Positions 1 through 9,267 of a DNA stretch of 64,000 nt are shown here, in pieces. Source of the stretch: Pseudoxanthomonas suwonensis (GTDB lineage: Bacteria; Pseudomonadota; Gammaproteobacteria; Xanthomonadales; Xanthomonadaceae). The notes under the pieces were generated by a model. The model was given only the letters and a program-made list of their open reading frames with translations, ran no database searches and was not told the DNA's origin. The translations under genes were made by a program, and so were the position numbers. The stretch spans positions 18,362 through 82,361 of the forward strand of contig QFNC01000010.1 of assembly GCA_003240695.1 (NCBI GenBank), written 5' to 3'. The stretch's first letter is position 1. Every line of letters begins with the position of its first letter.

Positions 1-583
1 CGGCAGCACCCTGTCCCGGAAGGACGCAAACACGCTGGTCGCGCGTTCGGACGAGGGCTGCACCCTGACCCTGCGTCGGGTGCATGTGCAGATCGAGGTC
101 GAACAGGATGGCAGCGATGGCGAATGCGGCCTCGGCGCCGGCGTGTACCTGGATGGTCGCTACGTGCGCGGCAGCGCCGACCCCGGTCCGGATTGGGATC
201 TGCTGTCGCTGGGACTGGTGGAGCAGCCGCAGCGCGATGCCGAGATCCGGCGGCAATTGGGCAAGACCCGGTATTCGGATCTGATTCATCGCAGCAACGA
301 CATGTACGAGGATGACGAAGTGCCGAACCTGCTGCGATTCGGCGTGCGCGGTCTGTATCCCACGTACATGGCGGCGCTGTACCAGCCGCCGGGCAGCAAC
401 GACTGGTGGCTGGCGATCTACGACGATGTCCTCCTGCTGTGGAGCAATCGCGCCGACTGGGCCAAGGGTCAGGCACCGCAACTCGACGCCTGGAAGCAGG
501 AGCGACTGAAGCACGCACCGGTCCGCCTGATGTCGCTTCCCGGCCAGCCCTTGCGCGAGCCCTCCGATACCGATGCCCGCTGA
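1..583 (+). CDS. Hypothetical protein, 5' end outside the window
   Basis: The frame is open from base 2 to the TGA at 581-583, so the gene begins upstream of the window. A GTG at 80 is the first internal start-like codon but lies in continuous coding sequence, so it is probably not the start. The visible 193 or so residues are acidic and aromatic-rich, with a YDDVLLLW stretch near the end and no signal peptide or membrane segment in the visible part. It overlaps zapE by 11 bases, so the two are probably cotranscribed. I do not recognise the family. Confidence 0.7.
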   Translation, partial: GSTLSRKDANTLVARSDEGCTLTLRRVHVQIEVEQDGSDGECGLGAGVYLDGRYVRGSADPGPDWDLLSLGLVEQPQRDAEIRRQLGKTRYSDLIHRSNDMYEDDEVPNLLRFGVRGLYPTYMAALYQPPGSNDWWLAIYDDVLLLWSNRADWAKGQAPQLDAWKQERLKHAPVRLMSLPGQPLREPSDTDAR

Positions 584-1667
584 CGCCCTGCCCTCGCAGC
601 GTTACGCTGCCGGCGTTGCCGAAGGCCATTGGCAGGACGATCCCGCGCAACGTGCCGTGCTGGTGGAGCTGGACCGCATCCATACCCGGCTGATACAGCC
701 GACCCAGTCGGCATCCGGCTGGCTGGGCAAATGGTTCGGCCGCGATGCCGACCCGGTGCGCGGCCTGTACGTGTGGGGCGGCGTGGGCCGCGGCAAGACT
801 TTCCTGGTCGACCTGTTCTTCGACACGCTGCCGTTGCCGGGCAAGCGCCGGCTGCATTTCCACCGCTTCATGCGCCAGGTGCACGAGCAGCTGCGCCAGC
901 ATGCCGACGCCGGCGACCGGCTGGCACTGGTGGCGCAGGACTGGGCGCGCGACATCCGCCTGCTGGTGCTGGATGAATGCTTCGTCAGCGACATCGGCGA
1001 TGCGATGCTGCTGGGCCGGCTGCTGCAGCGGCTGTTCGCCGAGGGCGTGACCCTGGTCACCACCTCCAACACCGCACCGGACAACCTGTATGCCGGCGGC
1101 CTGCAGCGCGAGCGCTTCCTGCCGGCCATCGCGCAGATCAAGCAACACTGCGTGGTGCACCACATGGACAGTGCCACCGACTACCGCCTGCGCGCGCTGA
1201 CCGACAGCCCGGTGTACCGCAGCCCGCTGGATGCCGAATCGGATGCCTGGCTGGCGCGGCGCTGGTGCGAACTGGGCGGCGATGCGCCGCGCGCCGGCAG
1301 CGTGGACATCGAAGGACGCGCGATTGCGGTACGCGGCGAACAGCACGGCATGCTCTGGTTCGATTTCGCCGACCTGTGCGAAGGCCCGCGCGCGGCCGGC
1401 GACTACATCGAGATCGCCAGCGAATACCACACCGTGCTGCTGGGCGGGATTCCGCGGTTCACCGGCGGCAACGACGATCCCGCACGGCGGTTCGTCACCG
1501 CCATCGACGAGTTCTACGATCGCCGGGTGAAACTGGTCTGCACCGCCGCGGCCGATCCGGTGCAGCTGTATACCGGCGACCAGCTGGCTGGCGCATTCGA
1601 ACGCACCGCCTCGCGGCTGATCGAGATGCGCAGCGCCGACTACCTGGCGCAGCCGCATCTGGGCTGA
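573..1667 (+). CDS. zapE: ZapE, cell-division AFG1-like ATPase
   Basis: A 364-residue protein of the AFG1/ZapE P-loop ATPase family, usual length for ZapE. The Walker A motif GGVGRGKT is near residue 70 and Walker B LLVLDECFVSD near residue 130. A sensor region with TSN follows (VTTSNTAP). In E. coli, ZapE is a cytoplasmic ATPase that associates with the FtsZ ring and is needed under some stress conditions. The ATG at 573 gives an 11-base overlap with the preceding frame. The gene converges on tatD with one base between the stop codons. Confidence 0.93.
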   Translation: MPADALPSQRYAAGVAEGHWQDDPAQRAVLVELDRIHTRLIQPTQSASGWLGKWFGRDADPVRGLYVWGGVGRGKTFLVDLFFDTLPLPGKRRLHFHRFMRQVHEQLRQHADAGDRLALVAQDWARDIRLLVLDECFVSDIGDAMLLGRLLQRLFAEGVTLVTTSNTAPDNLYAGGLQRERFLPAIAQIKQHCVVHHMDSATDYRLRALTDSPVYRSPLDAESDAWLARRWCELGGDAPRAGSVDIEGRAIAVRGEQHGMLWFDFADLCEGPRAAGDYIEIASEYHTVLLGGIPRFTGGNDDPARRFVTAIDEFYDRRVKLVCTAAADPVQLYTGDQLAGAFERTASRLIEMRSADYLAQPHLG

Positions 1668-1668
1668 C

Positions 1669-2466
1669 TCAATCCGTTTCCGGCAGGCGGAAAAACCGCT
1701 GCGCGGTGCGCGTGGTGTCGGCGGCCACAGATTCGACGCTCTGGCCGCGATCGCGCGCCAGTTCGGCCGCGATGTGCGGCAGGAAGGCCGGCTCGTTGCG
1801 GCGGTCCTTCGGCAGCGGCTGCAGCGTGCGCGGCAGCAGGTAGGGCGCGTCGGTTTCCACCATCAGCCGCTGCGCCGGAATCGAGGACACCAGTTCGCGC
1901 AGATGCGCGCCACGGCGTTCGTCGCACAGCCAGCCGGTGATGCCGATGTGCCAGTCGCGGTCCAGGCAGTCGAACAACTCCTCGCGCGTGCCGGTGAAGC
2001 AGTGCACCACCGCGGGGCCGATGCGGCCTTCGAACTGTTTCATGATCGCCACGAAATCGGCATGCGCATCGCGCTGGTGCAGGAACAGCGGCTTGCCGGT
2101 TTCCACGGCGATCTGCAGCTGCAGTTCGAACGCGCGCCGCTGCGCAGGCCGCGGGGAAAAATCGCGGAAATAATCCAGCCCGCACTCGCCCACGGCCACG
2201 ACTTCGGAATGTGCGTGCAAGGCGCGCAATTCGGCATCGCATTCGGCGGTGTATTCGGATGCATGGTGCGGATGCACACCGGCGGTGGCGAACAGCACGC
2301 CCGGATGCGCCTGCGCCAGCGCCAATGCCTTCGGCGAGTGATCGCGCGAGGCGCCGGTGACCACCATCCGGCTCACGCCGGCGGCGCGGGCGCGCTGCAG
2401 CACCGCGTCGCGGTCGCGGTCGAAACTGTCGTGGGTGAGATTGGCGCCGATGTCGATCAGATGCAT
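1669..2466 (-). CDS. tatD: TatD metal-dependent 3'-5' exonuclease
   Basis: A 265-residue TatD-type TIM-barrel hydrolase. It opens with DIGANLTHDSF, as in TatD proper rather than the DTHCHL of YcfH-type paralogues. The metal-binding motifs are visible in order: AGVHPHH near residue 65, GECGLDY near 97, FLHQRDAH near 130, HCFTGT near 155 and ETDAPYL near 208. E. coli TatD acts as a 3'-5' exonuclease on single-stranded DNA and RNA. It starts at an ATG at 2466 and is monocistronic, facing away from the following lipoprotein gene. Confidence 0.92.
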   Translation of the reverse strand: MHLIDIGANLTHDSFDRDRDAVLQRARAAGVSRMVVTGASRDHSPKALALAQAHPGVLFATAGVHPHHASEYTAECDAELRALHAHSEVVAVGECGLDYFRDFSPRPAQRRAFELQLQIAVETGKPLFLHQRDAHADFVAIMKQFEGRIGPAVVHCFTGTREELFDCLDRDWHIGITGWLCDERRGAHLRELVSSIPAQRLMVETDAPYLLPRTLQPLPKDRRNEPAFLPHIAAELARDRGQSVESVAADTTRTAQRFFRLPETD

Positions 2467-2599
2467 GACCGCATTTTAGCGATCCCGATGCGGAGCCGTC
2501 CGGCGGCATCGCGCCTGGCGATTCGGCTTGAAGATGCGCGGGGCTGATTCAACCCGGGAATTTCGCTACGATGACAGCTCCCGGCTGCGGAACCTCGGC

Positions 2600-3196
2600 A
2601 TGATGCGCAACAGCTTGATCGTGGTCTTGCTGGCCTGCAGTGCCTGTTCCGATCCGACACCCACTGCGGTCGAACCGGCATCGCCCAAGCCCGAATCCAC
2701 GCCTGCGGCCACGATCCCGCAGGCTCAGGCCGCGGCCCATGTCTTCACGTTCATGACCCTGTCGGACGAGGTACCGAACGACCCGCGCATCCTGCGGGTT
2801 GAAGAGAGTCCCTGTGGACCGCTGGTGGAGGCGCGGGTCGCCAACATGCCATTGAACGACCCGGCACTGCTGGCCGACCTGGTGGTGGAATTCAAGCCCG
2901 ACGGCAGCGAACTGCAGCGCTGGGGAAAGCCCAACGAAGCAGAGCTGGTCGGGCTGGAGGGTGAACGGTTGCTGTTCGCCGTCGGTGCCGAACGATACTG
3001 GACCACGCCCGATGGCGGCATCGGCTCGCTTGGCGCCGTCAAGTCCGGTGAAGGCACGGAGCTACTGACCCAGCAAGCCATGTTCGCCTGCCCTGCATTG
3101 CCCGGCTTCGGCAATTCCGAATCGGTCCAGTGCTTCCGGATCGGCGATGCCGCTGGCCAGACGCGCCTGATCGCGCTGGAAGGTGTCTGCAGCTGA
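2600..3196 (+). CDS. Putative lipoprotein, function unknown
   Basis: About 198 residues starting at the ATG at 2600; an in-frame ATG follows directly at 2603. A longer open frame back to 2528 lacks a signal sequence. The N-terminus MRNSLIVVLLACSAC is a signal peptide with candidate lipobox LLAC or CSAC, followed by a Pro/Thr/Glu-rich linker typical of surface or periplasmic lipoproteins. The globular part has several cysteines and no family I recognise. It is flanked by a 133-bp divergent gap to tatD and converges on the eptA-like gene. Confidence 0.75.
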   Translation: MMRNSLIVVLLACSACSDPTPTAVEPASPKPESTPAATIPQAQAAAHVFTFMTLSDEVPNDPRILRVEESPCGPLVEARVANMPLNDPALLADLVVEFKPDGSELQRWGKPNEAELVGLEGERLLFAVGAERYWTTPDGGIGSLGAVKSGEGTELLTQQAMFACPALPGFGNSESVQCFRIGDAAGQTRLIALEGVCS

Positions 3197-3305
3197 CGCT
3201 CTGGCCCGTCGATGCCGAACCCGTCGCACACGGTCCTGCCCGAATGACGGCCTCTTCCGGCCAACGCAACGCCCGTGTTGAACCACCGACTTCCATCCAG
3301 ACACG

Positions 3306-4958
3306 TCAAGCGGCGTCACGGCTTCTCGCCCGGCATCCACGCAGCAGATCCTGCCCTGCCACATAAGCTTGCGTGCGCACCCGCAGCAGCCCCAGCACCG
3401 TGTCGAAGACCGCATCATGGGTCTGCGGCTGGCGGCCACGCGCTCGCACGCAGGCCATGTCCACGCCATCGGCCTGCCGCAGCGCCGGCGACAGCCACAG
3501 CCACATCGGCACTTTCAGCTGCGTATCCGGCGCGATGGCACGTGGCACGCCGTGCAGGTACAGGCCGCCTTCGCCCAGCGATTCGCCATGGTCGGACACG
3601 AACAGCAGGGCGGTGTCGCGGCGTGACGACTCTGCCTGCAACCAGGCCGCGGCCCGGGCCAGCACCGCGTCGGTATACAGGATGGCGTTGTCGTAACTGT
3701 TGACGATGGCCAAACGATCGCAGTCGGCCAGCTGCAGCTGCGTGCATTCGGGCAGGTAGCGCCGCATGGCCGGTGGATAGCGCTTGAAATAGGCCGGCCC
3801 ATGATTGCCCAGCAGATGCAGCACGATCACCGCATCGCCCGGCATGCGGGCCACGCGCTGCGGCAGGTCATGCAGCATTACCGCATCCAGGCAGCGCTCG
3901 CTGTCGCAGAATCCCGGAACGCGGGCATCCAGGAAGGATTCGAACGGCAGATCGGAGCACACGCCCTTGCAGCCGGTCTGGTTGTCGCGCCACAGGGTGG
4001 CGATGCCGGCACGGTTCAGCACATGCAGCAGCGATTCGGAGTGCCGGATCGCGCGGCGGTCGTAATGGGCCAACCCCTGACGGGAAAACAGGCACGGCAC
4101 CGACACTTCGGTGTTGGTGCCGCAGGCGGTGACGTCGGGATAGTTCACGCCATCCAGCTTCGCGAGTTGCGGAGTGGTCTGCCGCGCATAGCCGTTCAGG
4201 CCCCAATTCTGCGCACGCACGGTTTCCCCGACCACCAGCAGCAGCAGGCGAGGACGCGCGTCATCCGGACGCACCACCTGCGCATCGGGGGCCACCACGG
4301 TTTTGGGACCATCCGATTCCGCATCGGCGAAAACGACGGTGACCAGCGCCACCAGCCAGTTGCCGGGGGTGATGAGGTGACGGATGGCCTTTTCATTGCG
4401 CAGGAATGCGGCCAGCGGCTGGTAACCTGCGGCAATGGCTCCGGCGGCCACGGCCACCGCCAGCACGAATGCCAAACCATGCGCCAGCGCACCACGCACC
4501 AGACTGCGTTGCGGCGGCCGCAGGCGCCACACCAGAATCGACGGCAGCACGCCCAGCAGCAGCATCGTCCCGAACAGGCCGGGCGTCAGCAGTTCGGTGG
4601 ACTCCTTGCGCTCGGTGGCCAGCACGTTGCGCACCATGTCCGCATCCAGATACACCTGATACTGATTCATGTAATACACGCCGGCCGCGGTCACCAGCAG
4701 CAGCAGCGGCAGCACGATCCGCGTGGTGTAGCGATTCAGGATCAACACCAGCAGGGCCGTGTGCAGCGCGACCGTACCCGTGAACAGGGCCAGGGCCAGA
4801 CGCCACGCATCGCGCCCTTCCCAGCCACCGACCGCGGAAAAGGCGTGCCAGAAGGCGGTATTGCACGCCAGCGCGAAAAACAGGGCCGCCAGCAGCGCCA
4901 GCCATTCCGTGCGCACCGGTCTGCGGGTGGCCGCCCACGCACGCGACAGCCCGTTCAT
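3306..4958 (-). CDS. eptA: Phosphoethanolamine transferase, EptA/sulfatase family
   Basis: A 550-residue inner-membrane protein with about five N-terminal transmembrane helices (roughly residues 15-190) followed by a periplasmic sulfatase-fold domain. The catalytic threonine lies in CGTNTEVSVPC and metal ligands are in FVSDHGESLGE. Family members transfer phosphoethanolamine to lipid A and lower its affinity for cationic peptides. The ATG at 4958 overlaps the PAP2 stop (ATGA), which decides it over the in-frame upstream start at 5012. A two-component system is divergent from the pair, the usual arrangement for polymyxin-resistance control. The exact acceptor, lipid A or core sugar, is inferred. 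Confidence 0.88.
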   Translation of the reverse strand: MNGLSRAWAATRRPVRTEWLALLAALFFALACNTAFWHAFSAVGGWEGRDAWRLALALFTGTVALHTALLVLILNRYTTRIVLPLLLLVTAAGVYYMNQYQVYLDADMVRNVLATERKESTELLTPGLFGTMLLLGVLPSILVWRLRPPQRSLVRGALAHGLAFVLAVAVAAGAIAAGYQPLAAFLRNEKAIRHLITPGNWLVALVTVVFADAESDGPKTVVAPDAQVVRPDDARPRLLLLVVGETVRAQNWGLNGYARQTTPQLAKLDGVNYPDVTACGTNTEVSVPCLFSRQGLAHYDRRAIRHSESLLHVLNRAGIATLWRDNQTGCKGVCSDLPFESFLDARVPGFCDSERCLDAVMLHDLPQRVARMPGDAVIVLHLLGNHGPAYFKRYPPAMRRYLPECTQLQLADCDRLAIVNSYDNAILYTDAVLARAAAWLQAESSRRDTALLFVSDHGESLGEGGLYLHGVPRAIAPDTQLKVPMWLWLSPALRQADGVDMACVRARGRQPQTHDAVFDTVLGLLRVRTQAYVAGQDLLRGCRARSRDAA

Positions 4959-5710
4959 CGGTCGACCCTTGCTGCGAGCGTGCGATGCAGAAGCAGGGCC
5001 ACGGTCCAGCACAGCAACAGCGTGGTGATGTCGTGCGACAGGAAATGCGCGCCACGCAGCTGCTGCGACACGGCAAACACGCTACCCGCCACCAGTCCGA
5101 TGGCCAGTCCGGCCCAGCACCAACGCGTACGCACCTGCAACAGGAAGAAATACAGCGCTACCCAGGCAAATCCGCTGCTGGCATGCGCGGAAGGAAAACA
5201 GCCGGCCGCCGGCATGCCGTCGGGCCGCGCTTGGAACAGGCCGACGAATGCCTGCGTGCCGCCATAGCGCTGCAGACTCCAGGGGCAGTCCATGGACCAC
5301 GCGTGCTTGATCGCCGCCACCAGCGACACGCTGATCAGCACGCTGCCCAGCAGCGCCAGCAACGGCCTGCGCCACGCATGCCAGCCCGGATGGCGCCAGA
5401 TCACGGCAGTGAAGGCAGCCAGGCCCAGCCAGGCAGCGATGCTCAAGGCCTTGCCACCGGCATGGATCACCGACACGGTCAGCCAGTGTTGGCGCAGGGC
5501 CCAACGACCGCCCTCCCAGGCATACAGCCGGTCGGCGATGGCGAAGTCCAACCCGCGACCTGCCAACAACCACATCGCCAGCAAGTAGGCCAGCACGCCG
5601 ATGCCCCATGCCAGCAGGTGAGGATCGATACCGCCGGATCGGCGGACCGCCGTCGTATCCGTGGATGGTTTTGGCCAGCGCGAGGGCCACGGCGAGTGAA
5701 TCGGCGACAT
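4955..5710 (-). CDS. PAP2-family membrane phosphatase
   Basis: About 251 residues with six predicted membrane helices. The tripartite phosphatase signature is present: K-x(6)-RP-like KHAWSMDCP, then CFPSAHASSG, then RGAHFLSHD. The start at 5710 (MSPIHSPW) is preferred to the longer open frame, whose N-terminus is not membrane-like and runs through the divergent promoter region. It is the first gene of a two-gene operon with the EptA-like transferase, overlapping it by 4 bases. A phosphatase next to EptA could act on lipid A phosphates, undecaprenyl pyrophosphate or the diacylglycerol by-product; which one is not shown by the sequence. Confidence 0.85.
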   Translation of the reverse strand: MSPIHSPWPSRWPKPSTDTTAVRRSGGIDPHLLAWGIGVLAYLLAMWLLAGRGLDFAIADRLYAWEGGRWALRQHWLTVSVIHAGGKALSIAAWLGLAAFTAVIWRHPGWHAWRRPLLALLGSVLISVSLVAAIKHAWSMDCPWSLQRYGGTQAFVGLFQARPDGMPAAGCFPSAHASSGFAWVALYFFLLQVRTRWCWAGLAIGLVAGSVFAVSQQLRGAHFLSHDITTLLLCWTVALLLHRTLAARVDR

Positions 5711-5788
5711 GCAGGTGTGGATCGAAGCAGATGCCCACACACTGCAGATGGTGGCGGAAATTCTGCCTCGGGCAGTTCTCGCCGGTTC

Positions 5789-5818
5789 GTTAAATGAGGT
5801 GGCGGCAATGGCTAGAAT
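5789..5818 (+). promoter_or_regulatory. Candidate promoter of the eptA-linked regulator
   Basis: A TAGAAT hexamer at 5813-5818 lies 18 bases after GTTAAA at 5789-5794, 26 bases before the regulator's ATG. The GTTC repeats just upstream (GTTC-N6-GTTC, about 5775-5788) have the 10-base spacing favoured by OmpR-type regulators, so autoregulation is possible. This is pattern matching only. Confidence 0.35.
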
Positions 5819-5843
5819 GCTGCCATCACCGAAGCCGCCGACC

Positions 5844-6530
5844 ATGAATACGTTGGATGTCCTGATTGTCGAAGACCAGCACGACATCGCCGCCAACATC
5901 TGGGATTTCCTGGAGCGGCGCGGCCATCGCGTGGACCACGCCGGAGACGGCAGCAGCGGGCTGTCGCGTGCACTGCACGGCCGCTACGACGCCATCGTGC
6001 TGGACCTGGGCCTGCCGCGCCTGGATGGACTGGAACTGTGCCGGCGCCTGCGCCAGGCGGGTCGCGGCACGCCGGTGCTGATGCTGACCGCGCGCGACAC
6101 CCTGGACGACAAGCTGAAAGGTTATGCCGAAGGCGCGGACGATTATCTGGTGAAGCCTTTCGACCTGCGCGAACTGGAAGTGCGGCTGCGCGCGCTGTGC
6201 CGCGAGCGGAGCGACACCCCGAGTGTCCACTGCTACGGACCGCTGCGTTTCGACCCCGCCACCCTGCTGGCCTGGCGCGACGGCACGCAGATCGCGCTGA
6301 ATCGCACCCAGGCCCGGCTGCTGGAAGTCCTGCTGCAGAAGGCGCCAGGCATCGTGACCCACGCCGCGCTGGCGGCGCGGGTGTGGGGCGATGGCGAGCA
6401 CGATGCGGCCCGCGTGCACGACCACCTGTACGGCCTGCGCAGCCTGATCGACAAACCCTTCGCCACGCCATTGCTCCATTCGGTGCATGGCGTGGGTTAT
6501 CGCCTGCTCGATGTCGCGGATAGTGGCTGA
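5844..6530 (+). CDS. OmpR/PhoB-family response regulator
   Basis: A 228-residue response regulator. The receiver domain has acidic residues VEDQHD at the start, phosphoacceptor Asp54 in LDLGLP, and the conserved Lys in LVKPF. A winged-helix DNA-binding domain occupies roughly residues 125-225 and ends in HSVHGVGYRLL. The start at 5844 (MNTLDVLIVEDQ) is fixed by the domain boundary. It overlaps the sensor kinase by 20 bases. Its divergent position next to the PAP2-eptA operon suggests it regulates lipid A modification, as PmrA/BasR does; ColR is an alternative. Confidence 0.9.
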   Translation: MNTLDVLIVEDQHDIAANIWDFLERRGHRVDHAGDGSSGLSRALHGRYDAIVLDLGLPRLDGLELCRRLRQAGRGTPVLMLTARDTLDDKLKGYAEGADDYLVKPFDLRELEVRLRALCRERSDTPSVHCYGPLRFDPATLLAWRDGTQIALNRTQARLLEVLLQKAPGIVTHAALAARVWGDGEHDAARVHDHLYGLRSLIDKPFATPLLHSVHGVGYRLLDVADSG

Positions 6531-7821
6531 TCGACTGCCGCTGCGATTGCGCGCCCTGCTGCTGGCCATGGCGATGGGGCTGACCCTGAGCCTGCTGTTT
6601 GCCGCTGCCGTGGTGGTCGTCACCGAACGCTACGAACATGTGCTGGTCGCGACGCTGCTGCAGGACCAGGCCGAGATGCACGCCGCGCGCCTGCGCGCCG
6701 GTTCCGAGCCGCTACTGCCCGACAGCACGCGGCAGCGTAGCTACCTGCGCCCGTTGCATGACGATGCGGATCGCATTCCCGCCCATTTGACCGGCCTGCC
6801 ACCGGGCATCCACGAGGTCTACCGCGATGGCGACGATGGCCTGCACATCGGCGTATTCGATACCACCAGCGGACGGCTGTACCTGGAAGTGGACCTGGCC
6901 GATGCGGAAACGCTGGAGCAGTTCCAGTGGCGCATCGCGCTGATCATCGTCGCGGGCGGAATCGCCATCAGCGCGGCACTGGGATGGTGGCTGGCGCGTG
7001 GCATCGCGCAGCCGGTGCGGCGACTGGCCGATGCCGTGGATGCCTTGCCGGACCAGCCACAGCCAACGCGGCTGGCCGCGGCCATGCCGCGCGATGCCCT
7101 GGGACGCCTCGCGCTTGCCATCGACCGTTACCAATCGCGCCTGCACGCTGCCGATCAGGCCCAGCAACGCTTCCTGGCCGATGCCAGCCACGAATTGCGC
7201 ACTCCGGTGGCAGTGGTGCGCGGCGCCGCCGAACTGCTGGGCGACGATGCATCGGCGCATGCGGATTCACGACCCGTCCTGCAACGCCTGCAGCGCGGCG
7301 TGGACGAGCTCACCCTGCAGCTGGACGCCACGCTGCGGCTGGCGCGTCGACAGTTCGCGACCCCCGAATCCGTGGATGTGGATGCCTGGCTGCCGCCCCT
7401 GATCGAACGGCTGCTGCGATCACGGCCTGCTCCGGTGCAGATGACGCTGTCCGGACGCGCCGGCACGCAGCCCTTGGCACAACGCGATGCCGAATTGGTG
7501 GTCACGGCCGGCATCCAGCACCTGCTGGCGCAGGGCCGCGCCGGCACGTTGCAGGTGCGTCTCCACAGCGACGGCATCGCCCTGGTTTTCCAGCCCGGCA
7601 TGGCATCGGTCGTCGGTGCGGCACAACGTGCAGTGCGCTCCCGGCCGGAAGCCCGCAGCGACCGTGGCCTGGCAGCAACCATCGTCGGCAAACTTGCCGC
7701 CGTGCATGGCTGGCATTACGACGACAGCCGCCTGGATGCGGACCGGCTGCGAATCGTGCTGTGGCCGACCGGCATCCCCGATACCAGCGCTGAGGAAGTG
7801 GGCCGAGGCGGTTCAGCCTGA
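6511..7821 (+). CDS. Sensor histidine kinase with divergent ATP-binding domain
   Basis: A 436-residue membrane kinase starting at ATG 6511. Helix 1 is about residues 15-37, a periplasmic region follows to about 140, helix 2 is 144-166, then HAMP and the dimerisation domain with His227 in ASHELRTPV. The C-terminal part is odd. Where an N-box NLLxNA is expected it reads GIQHLLAQG, and no DxGxG (G1) motif is visible. A remnant of the G2 region may be RGLAATIVGKL. It partners the upstream OmpR-type regulator. Either it binds ATP atypically or it works mainly as a phosphatase or scaffold; this is inference. Confidence 0.85.
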   Translation: MSRIVADRLPLRLRALLLAMAMGLTLSLLFAAAVVVVTERYEHVLVATLLQDQAEMHAARLRAGSEPLLPDSTRQRSYLRPLHDDADRIPAHLTGLPPGIHEVYRDGDDGLHIGVFDTTSGRLYLEVDLADAETLEQFQWRIALIIVAGGIAISAALGWWLARGIAQPVRRLADAVDALPDQPQPTRLAAAMPRDALGRLALAIDRYQSRLHAADQAQQRFLADASHELRTPVAVVRGAAELLGDDASAHADSRPVLQRLQRGVDELTLQLDATLRLARRQFATPESVDVDAWLPPLIERLLRSRPAPVQMTLSGRAGTQPLAQRDAELVVTAGIQHLLAQGRAGTLQVRLHSDGIALVFQPGMASVVGAAQRAVRSRPEARSDRGLAATIVGKLAAVHGWHYDDSRLDADRLRIVLWPTGIPDTSAEEVGRGGSA

Positions 7822-7884
7822 TCGATTTCGCCGCAAGTCAACACAGTCGCGAATCGGAGTCGAATCCGCCGATGGTTGCAGTGA

Positions 7885-9267
7885 TCACAGGATGTAGCGG
7901 CTCAGATCCGGATCCTGCACCAGTTCGCCCAATTGCCGGTCCACGTAGGCGCGGTCGATGACCAGTTCGCCGGACTGTTCCGGTGCGTCGAAACTCAGCG
8001 ATTCCAATAGCCGTTCCAGCACCGTGTGCAGGCGCCGCGCGCCGATGTTTTCCTGGCGTTCGTTGACCTGCGCGGCGATGTCGGCCAGGCGGTCGATGGC
8101 ATCGTCGGAAAATCGCAGCTGCACGCCTTCGGTGCGCATCAATTCCACATACTGTTTGGTCAATGCCGCGCGCGGTTCGGTGAGAATGCGCACGAAATCG
8201 GCCTTGCGCAGCGCAGTCAATTCCACCCGGATCGGAAAACGGCCCTGCAGTTCGGGAATCAGGTCGCTGGGCTTGGCCAGGTGGAACGCGCCGGAGGCGA
8301 TGAACAGAATATGGTCGGTTTTCACCACGCCGTACTTGGTGCTGACGGTGGAGCCTTCCACCAGCGGCAGCAGATCGCGCTGTACGCCCTCGCGCGAGAC
8401 GTCGGCACCGATGCCTTCGCTGCGCTTGGCTACCTTGTCGATCTCGTCGATGAACACGATGCCGTGCTGTTCGCAGGCGTGGATGGCAGTGTCGCGGATG
8501 TCGTCCTCGTTGACCAGCTTGGCCGCTTCCTCCTCGATGAGCAGCGGCCGCGCGGCCTGGATGGTCAGGGTGCGCTTGTGGGTCTTGCCGCCGCCGAAAC
8601 TGGAAAACAGCTTGCGCAGCTGCTGGCCCATGTCCTCCATGCCGGGCGGGGTCATGATGTCGACGTTGCCGGTGTTGGCGGCCAAGTCGAATTCCAGCTC
8701 GCGCAGGTCCAGTTCACCGGCGCGCAGTTGCTGGCGCAGCTTGCGGCGGGTGTCCGGTTCCTGCGCGGAGGGTTCCTCGGCCAGGTCCTGCGCGCTCGGG
8801 TTGAATCCGAAACCGCCGGCATTGCGCCTGGGCAGCAGCACGTCCAGGATGCGGTCCTCGGCGCGTTCCTCGGCCTGGGTGCGCACGCGCTGCTTGGCCT
8901 GTTCGCGGTGCAGCTTGACCGAGGCATCGGCCAGGTCGCGGATGATCTGCTCCACGTCCTTGCCGACGTAGCCGACCTCGGTGAAGCGGGTGGCTTCCAC
9001 CTTCACGAACGGCGCATTGGCCAGCGTGGCCAGGCGGCGGGCGATTTCGGTCTTGCCCACGCCGGTCGGGCCGATCATCAGGATGTTCTTCGGCATCACC
9101 TCGTTGCGCAGCTCGTCGGGCAGCTGCGCGCGGCGCCAGCGGTTGCGCAGGGCGATCGCCACGGCGCGCTTGGCATCGTGCTGACCGATGATGTGGCGGT
9201 CCAGTTCCTGCACGATCTCGCGCGGGGTCATGCCGTGCGGAATGTCGGCGGGTCGATCGACAGACAT
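7885..9267 (-). CDS. hslU: HslU, ATPase subunit of the HslUV protease
   Basis: A 460-residue AAA+ unfoldase. Walker A is GPTGVGKTE near residue 68, Walker B VFIDEIDK near 265, and the pore-loop and sensor-2 regions are in place; it ends in DLSRYIL, the conserved C-terminal tail that docks into HslV. The ATG at 9267 overlaps the hslV stop (TGATG), so the pair is translationally coupled. HslU unfolds and feeds proteins into HslV in the cytoplasm, typically as part of the heat-shock response. It converges on the sensor kinase gene with a 63-base gap. Confidence 0.97.
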   Translation of the reverse strand: MSVDRPADIPHGMTPREIVQELDRHIIGQHDAKRAVAIALRNRWRRAQLPDELRNEVMPKNILMIGPTGVGKTEIARRLATLANAPFVKVEATRFTEVGYVGKDVEQIIRDLADASVKLHREQAKQRVRTQAEERAEDRILDVLLPRRNAGGFGFNPSAQDLAEEPSAQEPDTRRKLRQQLRAGELDLRELEFDLAANTGNVDIMTPPGMEDMGQQLRKLFSSFGGGKTHKRTLTIQAARPLLIEEEAAKLVNEDDIRDTAIHACEQHGIVFIDEIDKVAKRSEGIGADVSREGVQRDLLPLVEGSTVSTKYGVVKTDHILFIASGAFHLAKPSDLIPELQGRFPIRVELTALRKADFVRILTEPRAALTKQYVELMRTEGVQLRFSDDAIDRLADIAAQVNERQENIGARRLHTVLERLLESLSFDAPEQSGELVIDRAYVDRQLGELVQDPDLSRYIL

